The position numbers were made by a program, and so were the translations under genes. Below are positions 6,789-16,223 of a stretch of DNA of 16,223 nt, in pieces (within the stretch, counting starts at the first letter, position 1; every line of letters starts with the position of its first letter). The notes beneath the pieces are model-generated. The model searched no databases. It saw nothing but the letters and a program-made list of their open reading frames with translations, and was not told the DNA's origin. Origin of the DNA: JAWWBN01 sp033720955 (GTDB taxonomy: Bacteria > Acidobacteriota > Thermoanaerobaculia > Multivoradales > JAHEKO01); NCBI GenBank assembly GCA_033720955.1, contig JAWWBN010000067.1, positions 1-16,223 of the forward strand. The letters run 5' to 3'.

Positions 6789-7934
6789 GTGCCGCGGATC
6801 ACCGTCTTGGGAACCGGCCGCGTCGGCGGCGCCATCGCCCGCGACCTGGCGGCCGATCCGGGGCACGCGGTGCGGGTGGCCGACCGCTCGGCCGCGGCGC
6901 TGGCCGAGGTGGCGGCGGCGGCCCCGGTGGCGACGGTGGAGGCCGACCTCGCCGACCCCGGCGAGGTGACGCGGCTGGCGCGCGACGCCGACCTCGTGGT
7001 CGGGGCTCTCCCCAGCGCCCTCGGCTTCGCCGCCCTGGGCGCGGTGATCGAGGCAGGGCGCCCCTACGTGGACATCTCCTTCTTCGAGGAGGACCCCTTC
7101 GCGCTCGACGCCGCGGCGCGCGAGGCCGGGACGACCGCGGTGGTGGACTGCGGGCTGGCGCCCGGTCTCGGGAACCTGCTGCTGGGCTTCGAGGCCGCGC
7201 GTCTGGACGAGGTGACCTCCTTCCTCTGCCAGGTGGGCGGGCTGCCGGTGGAGCGGGAGCCGCCGTGGGAGTACCGCGCGCCGTTCGCGCCGCGCGACGT
7301 CATCGCGGAGTACACCCGGCCGGCGCGGCGGGTGGCGGGCGGCCGGCAGGTCACGGTGGAGGCGCTCTCCGGGCGCCGCGAGGTGGAGGTCGAGGGCGTG
7401 GGGACCCTGGAGGCCTTCGACACCGACGGCCTGCGGACCCTGCTGGCCACCCTGCCCATCCCGGAGATGCGCGAGCAGACCCTGCGCTACCCGGGTCACG
7501 CCGAGAAGATCCGTCTGCTGCGCGACAGCGGCTTCTTCGCCGCCGAGCCGGTGGTGGCGGGGGAGGGCGTCTCCGTGGCGCCGCTGGAGCTGACGACGCG
7601 TCTCCTGGCCCGGCAGTGGCGGCTGCAGCCGGGCGCCGCCGACCTGGCCGTGCTGCGGCTGGAGATCGAGGGGCGCCGCGACGGCCGGTCCGAGCGGGTG
7701 GTCTACGAGCTGCTCGACCGCTACGACCCGGAGAGCGGTCTGACCGCCATGGCCCGCACCACCGGCTTCACCTGCACCGCCGTGGCCCGCCGTCTCCTGG
7801 CCGGGGAGTTCGCTCGGCCGGGCGTGTCGGCGCCCGAGCAGGTGGGCGCCGTGCCCGGCTGCTGCGAGGCGGTGCTCGCCGACCTGGCGCGGCGTGGCGT
7901 GAGGGTCCGTCGCGCGGTCGAGCCCGGCGGCTAG
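6789..7934 (+). CDS. Saccharopine dehydrogenase / lysine dehydrogenase-family NAD(P)-dependent reductase
   Basis: A 381-residue oxidoreductase. The N-terminus is a Rossmann fold: RITVLGTGRVGGAIARDL with the glycine motif GTGRVGG, then an acidic strand end, VRVADRS. Family segments follow: LVVGALPS, YVDISFFEED, VVDCGLAPGLGN, and TLRYPGHAEKIRLLRDSGFF, the last typical of lysine 6-dehydrogenase and saccharopine reductase relatives. The GTG 6789 start puts the Rossmann strand at residue 4, as expected. The substrate is probably lysine, saccharopine or a related amino acid adduct, but this family includes members of unknown specificity and no other lysine gene is nearby. It lies 26 bp after the permease but appears to have its own promoter. 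Its TAG stop shares a CTAG with the opposing Nudix gene. Confidence 0.88.
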   Translation: MPRITVLGTGRVGGAIARDLAADPGHAVRVADRSAAALAEVAAAAPVATVEADLADPGEVTRLARDADLVVGALPSALGFAALGAVIEAGRPYVDISFFEEDPFALDAAAREAGTTAVVDCGLAPGLGNLLLGFEAARLDEVTSFLCQVGGLPVEREPPWEYRAPFAPRDVIAEYTRPARRVAGGRQVTVEALSGRREVEVEGVGTLEAFDTDGLRTLLATLPIPEMREQTLRYPGHAEKIRLLRDSGFFAAEPVVAGEGVSVAPLELTTRLLARQWRLQPGAADLAVLRLEIEGRRDGRSERVVYELLDRYDPESGLTAMARTTGFTCTAVARRLLAGEFARPGVSAPEQVGAVPGCCEAVLADLARRGVRVRRAVEPGG

Positions 7935-8515
7935 AGGTCGTCGTCCGGCGCCGGCCACTCCCCGGCAGCCAGCCGGGGCAGCAGCGGATGGAGGATGCGG
8001 TAGGAGGCGCCCCAGAGCAGGTGCTCGCCCACGCGGTAGCCCGGCGTGGGGCCGTACCGGCCGCCGCGGGGCAAAGGCACCGTGTCGAACACGTGGGCCC
8101 CGGGCTCGAGCAGCACCGCCACCCGGGGCTCGAGCACCTCGGCGATCTCGCTCTCCTGGAGAGACCAGCGCGGTGGCCGGCGGACCCAGCCCAGAAAGGG
8201 GTGGATCCGGAAGCGGGTGGTCAGGGTGTCCAGCGGATCGAGCTCCGCCAGCCGCGCCACCCGCTCCGGGGGGAGGCCGATCTCCTCCTGCGCTTCGCGC
8301 AGCGCCGTTTCCCAGGGCGAGGCGTCCTCGGGCGAGCGGCCGCCGCCGGGGAAGGCGAGCTGGCCGCCGTGCGGCCCGCCGTCGGTGCGCCGCACCACCA
8401 CCAGCCGCAGATCGCCGTGGGCGTCCCGCAGCAGGGGGATCAGGACCGCGGCGTGCCGCCGGGGCGGGGTCTCGCGATCGGCCGCCCGGGGGGCGGTGCT
8501 GCCGGTAGCGGTCAT
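7931..8515 (-). CDS. Nudix hydrolase, CoA pyrophosphatase (NudL) type
   Basis: A 194-residue Nudix protein, predicted to cleave CoA or its derivatives into 4'-phosphopantetheine and 3',5'-ADP. The Nudix helix is intact: FPGGGRSPEDASPWETALREAQEEIGL (residues 55-81), with the metal-binding REAQEE part. The spacing and the Asp-Ala-Ser residues ahead of ALREA resemble the CoA-pyrophosphatase branch (UPF0035-like pattern GGQLAFPGG... ALRE) more than other Nudix groups. The segment LDTLTTRFRIHPFLGWV and a C-terminal EHLLWGASYRIL are also consistent with that branch. ATG 8515 follows the upstream TAG by 9 nt, so it is the third gene of the nifJ operon. A first stretch of about 18 polar residues is extra. 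Activity on CoA is inferred, not shown. Confidence 0.88.
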   Translation of the reverse strand: MTATGSTAPRAADRETPPRRHAAVLIPLLRDAHGDLRLVVVRRTDGGPHGGQLAFPGGGRSPEDASPWETALREAQEEIGLPPERVARLAELDPLDTLTTRFRIHPFLGWVRRPPRWSLQESEIAEVLEPRVAVLLEPGAHVFDTVPLPRGGRYGPTPGYRVGEHLLWGASYRILHPLLPRLAAGEWPAPDDDL

Positions 8516-8524
8516 CGGGGCACC

Positions 8525-9519
8525 CTACGCGGGGGCGCGGTAGCTCTGCAAGACCTGGAGGTAGTTGGCGCGCTCGTAGGCGGCCGCGTCGGGGCAGCGG
8601 GAGAGGTTCATGGAGCCGCGCATCTGCTCCAGCGACTCGTACTCGCGCTCTTCGAGCCAGCGGGCGAGACCCTCGACCAGGGCGGACAGGTGCGCCGGGC
8701 CGTGGCGCAGCAGCGCGGAGACCACCTGCACCGCGTGGGCGCCGCACATCACCGCCTTGACGGCGTCCTCCGGAGAGTGGACGCCGCCGGTGACCGCCAG
8801 CGAGAGGGAGCGCTGGCTCGACAGGATCGCCAGCCAGCGCAGCCGCAGCAGCAGCTCGGAGGGGTCGGAGAGCCGCAGGGTGGGCTGGACCTCCAGCTCG
8901 TCCAGGTCGAGATCGGCCTGGTAGAAGCGGTTGAGCACCACCAGCCCGTCGGCGCCGGCCAGCTCGAGCTCGGCGGCGAAGTGGGCCAGCGAGGTGTGGT
9001 ACGGGGAGAGCTTGACCGCCAGCGGAATGCCCAGGCTCTCCTTGAGGGCGGCCACGACCTCCAGCAGGCGGCGCTCGATCTCGACGCCGCTCACCGACGG
9101 GTCGGCGGCCAGCATGTAGACGTTGAGCTCCAGGGCGTCGGCGCCGGCCTGCTCGATGAGGCGGCCGTAGCGCAGCCAGGCGCCGTGGGTGGTGCCGTTC
9201 AGGGAGGCGACCACGGGAACCGAGACCGCCTCCTTGATGCGGGCGATCTGCTCGAGATACTCCTCCGGTCCCAGGGCGTAGCCGTCGGGCTCGGGAAGGT
9301 AGGAGAGCGCCTCGGGGAAGGAGTCGGCCGGGGCGTCCAGGAAGGCGGTGGCCGCCACCTGCTCGTGGACGATCTGCTCCTCGAAGAGCGAGTGCATGAC
9401 GATCGCCGCCGCGCCCGCGTCCTCCAACCGCCGTACCGTGTCGAGGTCGTCCACCAGGGGCGACGCCCCGGGCAGGAAGGGGTGGGGGAGCTCGAAGCCG
9501 AGATAGCGCGTGGTCAGGT

Positions 9520-9523
<4 letters not shown>
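8525..9523 (-). CDS. Dihydroorotate dehydrogenase-like flavoprotein linked to PFOR
   Basis: A 332-residue TIM-barrel flavoprotein related to class 1 dihydroorotate dehydrogenase and the PreA domain, but of unknown substrate. FMN-barrel features are visible: YLGFELPHPFLPGASPL at the N-terminus, VVASLNG (Asn109), ALELNVY (Asn134), PLAVKLSP (Lys171) and the phosphate-binding block AVTGGVHSPEDAVKAVMCGAHAVQV (243-267). An unusual acidic loop follows the second strand (residues about 48-95, SLFEEQIVHEQ... EYLEQIARIKEA). There are no Fe-S cysteines, so electrons would have to come from a partner. ATG 9523 overlaps the nifJ stop (ATGA), giving strong coupling to PFOR. A true pyrimidine role is less likely given this context; ferredoxin-linked redox chemistry is an inference. 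Confidence 0.9.
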
Positions 9524-13089
<3,566 letters not shown>

Positions 13090-13263
13090 GACGACCGTCC
13101 TCTCCCGGGCTCGTGGGCCCGTGGCCCTACTCTGCCATCCGCTCTCCGCCTCCGCGCCACCCTTTGGGGGTGGCCGTGGCGCGGCGACGCCCGTCTGCCG
13201 GCGCGGTCGAGCGGGTGGCGGCGGGGTGGCGTGCCGCGCGGCGCCGTGGGCTATACTTTCCTC
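13090..13263. promoter_or_regulatory. Divergent intergenic region with repeated GGGTGGC and alternative hairpins
   Basis: This 174-bp gap separates nifJ (minus) from a small membrane protein gene (plus). The heptamer GGGTGGC occurs at 13168-13174, 13213-13219 and 13224-13230, with an inverted copy at 13156-13162. The latter pairs with the first as a 7-bp stem, 5-nt loop hairpin. An alternative 7-bp stem, 13154-13160 with 13176-13182, uses overlapping bases, so the two folds exclude each other. On the minus strand this lies about 65-95 nt ahead of the nifJ start. A regulator binding site or a leader switch is conceivable; no known motif is recognised. Confidence 0.35.
13252..13257 (+). promoter_or_regulatory. 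-10-like TATACT, 6 nt before GTG 13264
   Basis: TATACT stands out in a very GC-rich region and is followed by TTCCTC and then GTG 13264. The spacing equals that at 6777-6789 and on the minus strand at 3291-3279. No ribosome site precedes the GTG, so a leaderless message is likely. Confidence 0.55.
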
Positions 13264-13800
13264 GTGCGCAGGACGGGGCGAGAGGCCCCCACCGCCCGGC
13301 GACGACACCCGCTCTCGCGGGCCCTGAGTCTGGCGCTCACCGCCGGCTCCCTGGCGGTGGCGCTCTTCCACGTCGTGCTGCTCTGGCGCCGGCTCGCCGA
13401 CCTGACCCTGCTCGAGCCGTGGGTCGCCGTGCGATGGGGGGCTTCGGCCCTGCTCTGCTGGGGGGCCCTGGCCCTGCGGCGGCGGGGCCTCTCGCTTCTG
13501 CGCGGCCGCGGCGCGGTGGTGCTCTGGCTGCTCGTGCTGCTGCTGCACCTGCAGGTCCCCGGGCCGGCGCCCGGCTCCGCTCCGAGCGCCGCGGCGGAGA
13601 TGCCGCCGCTGCTCCCGGTGGCTCTGGGGCTCGTGGCGGCGGGCGTCCTGGCCGCCGCGGCCGGAGGGGTGCCCGGCGCCCGCCGCCGCCCCGTCGCCCT
13701 GGCGGGGCGGCTGCCGAGGCGGCACGCCCCGGTGGCCCGCCGCCGTCCGAAGTCGCCGTCGCTCTTCTCCCGTCCGCCCCCGGCTCGCCGGGCCTCCTAG
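13264..13800 (+). CDS. Small polytopic membrane protein of unknown function
   Basis: I do not recognise this 178-residue protein. It has a basic N-terminus (RRTGREAPTARRR), then about four hydrophobic segments: residues 20-41, 52-71, 83-98 and 115-136. The third contains VVLWLLVLLLHLQVP. A Pro/Ala/Ser-rich loop follows it (99-112), and the tail from 139 to the end is strongly basic, with many Arg and Pro. Those charges suggest cytoplasmic N- and C-termini. No signal for a known transporter or enzyme is visible; the scattered histidines (15, 36, 95, 154) do not form a recognisable metal motif. The GTG start is chosen for its place just after TATACT. It sits 144 bp before a TonB-dependent receptor, so a link to outer-membrane uptake is possible. 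The tail could be compositional, so the exact gene extent is less certain than for neighbours. Confidence 0.7.
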   Translation: MRRTGREAPTARRRHPLSRALSLALTAGSLAVALFHVVLLWRRLADLTLLEPWVAVRWGASALLCWGALALRRRGLSLLRGRGAVVLWLLVLLLHLQVPGPAPGSAPSAAAEMPPLLPVALGLVAAGVLAAAAGGVPGARRRPVALAGRLPRRHAPVARRRPKSPSLFSRPPPARRAS

Positions 13801-13841
13801 CCCGTCTCGCCGGGCCGGACCGCGCCCGTGCGCCGTCCGGC

Positions 13842-13862
13842 GCCCCGCCGCCTGGGCGGGGC
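13842..13862 (+). terminator. Strong GC hairpin after the membrane-protein gene
   Basis: An 8-bp perfect stem, GCCCCGCC / GGCGGGGC, with a 5-nt loop GCCTG begins 42 bp after the stop of the small membrane protein. No T-run follows, so it may be a terminator, a pause or processing element, or chance in GC-rich DNA. Confidence 0.4.
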
Positions 13863-13911
13863 CGAGACCAGGCCCGCTCCGCAGGACGAGACCGAAGAGA
13901 AAACGACCCGC

Positions 13912-13928
13912 GACCCCTCCTCGGGGTC
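13912..13928 (+). promoter_or_regulatory. Hairpin immediately before the receptor ribosome site
   Basis: A 6-bp stem, GACCCC / GGGGTC, with a 5-nt loop ends 2 nt before the likely ribosome site GAAGGA (13931-13936), which is itself 8 nt from ATG 13945. The rest of the 144-bp gap holds no recognisable riboswitch; an A-rich patch (around 13896-13905) stands out from the GC background. Confidence 0.3.
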
Positions 13929-13944
13929 CAGAAGGAAACCCGTG

Positions 13945-16223
13945 ATGACGACCCGAACCCCCCTGATCGCCCTGGCTCTCTGCCTGACGCTCGCGGCGGC
14001 GCCCGCCGCGGTCGCGACAGGCGCCGAGGAGCCTGCGCCCGCCCCCTCCGCCGATGACTCCCCCGAGCCCGCGCCGGAGGAGATGACCTCCTTCTTCGCC
14101 ACCACCACCGTGACCGCCACCGGCCGAGAGAAGGACGCCTTCAAGCTCTCGACGCCGGTGGCGGTGATCGAGCGAGCCGAGATCGAGCGCAAGCAGCCGC
14201 TCAACGCGACCGACCTCCTGCGCTACGAGCCCGGCGTGGACGTGAACGGCGTCGGCGCGAACCAGTTGCGCCCGATCATCCGCGGCCAGCGCGGCCTGCG
14301 GGTGCTGTTCCTGGAGGACGGCCTGCGGATGAACAACCCGCGGCGCCAGACCGACTTCGGCGAGATCACCGGCCTCGTGGCCGTCGACAACGTGTCCGCC
14401 GTGGAGGTGGTGCGCGGCCCCGCCTCGGTGCTGTACGGCACCGACGCCATCGGCGGCGTGCTGAACCTGATCCCCCGCGCTCCCTCGTCGGGCGGCGGCT
14501 GGCGGGCCAGCGCCGGCATCCGCGCCGGCACCGCCGGCGACCTGGTGGAGGTCGAGGGCTCGGCCGACCGCCGGGTGGGGAACCTCTCCCTGCGTCTGGG
14601 AGGCAGCTATCGCGACACGGAGGACTACCGCTCCGCCGACGGCGCCTACGGCGACATCCGTCTCGACAAGGAGGTGACGGTGCTCGACAGCGGGGTGCGG
14701 GACGACAGCCTCTTCGGCAGCGTCGCCTACCAGCTCGGCGACCGCCACCAGCTCGTGGGCCGGTTCAACCGGTACCGCGCCGGCCAGAGCGGCTTCGGCT
14801 TCGTGGAGCCGGGTGAGATCGGTGCCCAGGACCCGACCCGGGTCCGCATCCTCTACCCCTTCCAGGACTTCGACCGCCTCGTCCTCGGCTACGTGGGCGC
14901 CGGCGGGAGCTGGCTCGACTCGGTGGACCTCGACCTCTACTACCAGCAGAACGAGCGGCAGCTCGCCAACGACATCGACATCGACATCGGCAGCCTGGTC
15001 TTCGGCGCTCCGCCCTCCACGGTGGAGGCCGACACCCTCAACTTCACCGATCTCGAGACGTTGGGAGCGAGGCTCGAGCTGACGCGCGGCCTGGCCGGAG
15101 GCCGGCACCTGTTGACCTTCGGGGCCGAAGGCTTCCGCGACGAGTCGTTCAACACCGACTTCTCGACCACCACGACCACTCTGCGCTTCCCCTTCCCGCC
15201 CTTCGAGGTGGTGACGGTCTCGAGCGACGACGTCGCCAACGCCCCCAACGCCACCAACGAGAGCTGGGGCGTCTTCGCCCAGGACGAGCTGGCGCTGGGC
15301 GAGCGCCTCTCGGTGACCCTGGGCGGGCGCTACCAGAGTGTCTCGACCCGGGCGGAGCCCACCCCCGGCTGGGACGTCACGGGTCTCGACTTCGACGACT
15401 CGAGCGTGGTCGGCGCCCTCAACGTCGTGGTGCGGGCCACCGACCACCTCAACGTGGTGGCCTCCTACGGCACCGCCTTCCGGGCGCCCAACATCGTCGA
15501 GCGCCTCTTCAACGGACCCACCCCCGAGGGCATTGGCTACCAGCTTCTCAACCCCGCCCTGACCTCCGAGAGCAGCGACTCGGTGGACGTGGGCATCAAG
15601 TACCGGCGCTCCAACGCCGTCTTCGAGGCGATCCTCTTCCGCAGCGAGCTCGACGACGGCATCGTCCAGGACTTCCTGAGCCCGGCCGAGGTGGCGGCCC
15701 TGCCCGCCCCGCTGCAGGAGGAGATCCGCCGCTCCGGCGCGCGGTTCGTGGTCCAGCAGCGCAACGTCGATCGGCTGCGCACCGAGGGCTTCGAGCTGAT
15801 GGCCGGCTATCGCAGCCCGGCGGGGTTCGTCGTGGGGGGCAACTACTCCAACCTGGACATCGAGCGTCTCGACTCGCTGAATCCGCCGACGGGCGACTCG
15901 GTGCTCGAGAAGCTCAACGCCTACCTGCGCTACGAGGGCGGCGACGCCTGGGTGGAGTACCGCGTGCGTCACAACGCCGACCAGCTCGCCAACCTGGATC
16001 CGGGCGCGCCGGTGCCGGCGGTGGGGCGGGTGCTGCCCTCCTTCACCGTCCACACGCTCTCCGGCGGTGTTACGCTCCGCGAGCGGGGCGGGCTGAGCCA
16101 CGCCGTCACCGTGATCCTGGACAATCTCACCGACGAGCTGTACGCCGAGTTCTCCAATGCCACCTTCTTCCGGCCGGAAGAAGGTGGCATTGGAGAACTC
16201 GGCGTACAGCTCGTCGGTGAGAT
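13945..16223 (+). CDS. TonB-dependent outer-membrane receptor (3' end missing)
   Basis: Outer-membrane beta-barrel for energised uptake of a large or scarce ligand. Signal peptide at residues 1-24 (TPLIALALCLTLAAAPA core), then a Pro/Glu-rich linker, a TonB-box-like TTTVTAT (53-59) and a plug domain at about 65-180 with PIIRGQRGLRVLFLEDGLRMNN and VEVVRGPASVLYGTDAIGGVLN. The barrel follows, with aromatic-ended strands, a FRAP box at 512-515 and NPAL at 536-539, ending in the near-terminal block VILDNLTDELYAEFSNATFF. The plug resembles the hemoglobin/transferrin-receptor and cobalamin groups. No histidine lies between FRAP and NPAL, whereas classical heme receptors have one, so the ligand is left open. 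Residue 743 is the last before the palindrome centre at 16173/16174; codons after it read the reverse complement and are probably not real. Homologues usually end some 10-20 residues later, so the gene is almost complete. Confidence 0.92.
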   Translation, partial: MTTRTPLIALALCLTLAAAPAAVATGAEEPAPAPSADDSPEPAPEEMTSFFATTTVTATGREKDAFKLSTPVAVIERAEIERKQPLNATDLLRYEPGVDVNGVGANQLRPIIRGQRGLRVLFLEDGLRMNNPRRQTDFGEITGLVAVDNVSAVEVVRGPASVLYGTDAIGGVLNLIPRAPSSGGGWRASAGIRAGTAGDLVEVEGSADRRVGNLSLRLGGSYRDTEDYRSADGAYGDIRLDKEVTVLDSGVRDDSLFGSVAYQLGDRHQLVGRFNRYRAGQSGFGFVEPGEIGAQDPTRVRILYPFQDFDRLVLGYVGAGGSWLDSVDLDLYYQQNERQLANDIDIDIGSLVFGAPPSTVEADTLNFTDLETLGARLELTRGLAGGRHLLTFGAEGFRDESFNTDFSTTTTTLRFPFPPFEVVTVSSDDVANAPNATNESWGVFAQDELALGERLSVTLGGRYQSVSTRAEPTPGWDVTGLDFDDSSVVGALNVVVRATDHLNVVASYGTAFRAPNIVERLFNGPTPEGIGYQLLNPALTSESSDSVDVGIKYRRSNAVFEAILFRSELDDGIVQDFLSPAEVAALPAPLQEEIRRSGARFVVQQRNVDRLRTEGFELMAGYRSPAGFVVGGNYSNLDIERLDSLNPPTGDSVLEKLNAYLRYEGGDAWVEYRVRHNADQLANLDPGAPVPAVGRVLPSFTVHTLSGGVTLRERGGLSHAVTVILDNLTDELYAEFSNATFFRPEEGGIGELGVQLVGE
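16124..16223. repeat. Perfect 50-bp inverted repeat without spacer at the window edge
   Basis: Bases 16174-16223 are the exact reverse complement of 16124-16173, with the centre at CCGG/CCGG and no loop. The left arm is normal receptor coding sequence (the LTDELYAEFSNATFF region). The right arm ends exactly at the window end. This is what a fold-back assembly or chimeric-amplification artefact at a contig end looks like. Confidence 0.97.

Noticed and set aside
13801..13944. Cobalamin or other riboswitch before the TonB receptor
   Set aside because: The gap is only 144 bp, and I could not find a B12-box-like sequence or conserved core; only two simple hairpins are visible.
13090..16101. Very long open frame on the minus strand opposite the receptor, continuous with the nifJ frame
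   Set aside because: It has low-complexity His/Arg/Gly/Val-rich composition and no domain, while the plus strand encodes a clear TonB receptor. High GC leaves antisense frames open by chance.

Overview
This is a GC-rich (roughly 70% or more by eye), gene-dense bacterial window carrying mostly core and energy metabolism. A TonB-dependent receptor and a LolC/E-type permease point to a Gram-negative cell with an outer membrane. A full-length pyruvate:ferredoxin oxidoreductase (PFOR) points to anaerobic or facultative carbon metabolism. The mix, including methylmalonyl-CoA handling beside a Thermotoga-type DAHP synthase, would fit an acidobacterium or a similar high-GC phylum, but this is an impression and not a placement. 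The perfect 50 + 50 bp palindrome at the right edge suggests a contig end, probably from a metagenome or draft assembly.

Layout. (1) Bases 1-1720, plus strand: the 3' part of an acyl-CoA dehydrogenase, overlapped by meaB, the G-protein chaperone of methylmalonyl-CoA mutase. (2) 1746-3279, minus strand: a tight three-gene operon (secreted unknown protein, methylmalonyl-CoA epimerase, 107-aa unknown protein) with 1-bp and 4-bp stop/start overlaps. (3) 3326-6762, plus strand: DAHP synthase, carA (apparently CTG-started) and a LolC/E-type permease, divergent from block 2. (4) 6789-7934, plus strand: a saccharopine/lysine dehydrogenase-family reductase, ending head-on with block 5 in a shared CTAG. 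(5) 7931-13089, minus strand: nifJ/PFOR, a dihydroorotate-dehydrogenase-like flavoprotein and a CoA-pyrophosphatase-type Nudix hydrolase. (6) 13264-16223, plus strand: a small membrane protein and a nearly complete TonB-dependent receptor that runs into the terminal palindrome.

How the genes fit together. Blocks 1 and 2 fit odd-chain, branched-chain or propionyl-CoA oxidation through methylmalonyl-CoA; the mutase itself is not in the window. Block 5 joins PFOR, which consumes or makes CoA thioesters, with an FMN protein of unknown substrate and an enzyme predicted to degrade CoA. Block 3 mixes aromatic amino acid entry, carbamoyl phosphate synthesis and envelope lipoprotein transport without an obvious shared theme.

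I do not see a clear new defence, mobile or secretion system. The observations most worth a second look are: three genes whose GTG start lies exactly 6 nt after a TATNNT -10-like hexamer, suggesting leaderless transcription; two likely CTG starts that standard gene callers would miss; the unknown small protein coupled to the epimerase; the PFOR/DHOD-like/Nudix operon; and the terminal palindrome, which is most likely an assembly artefact.
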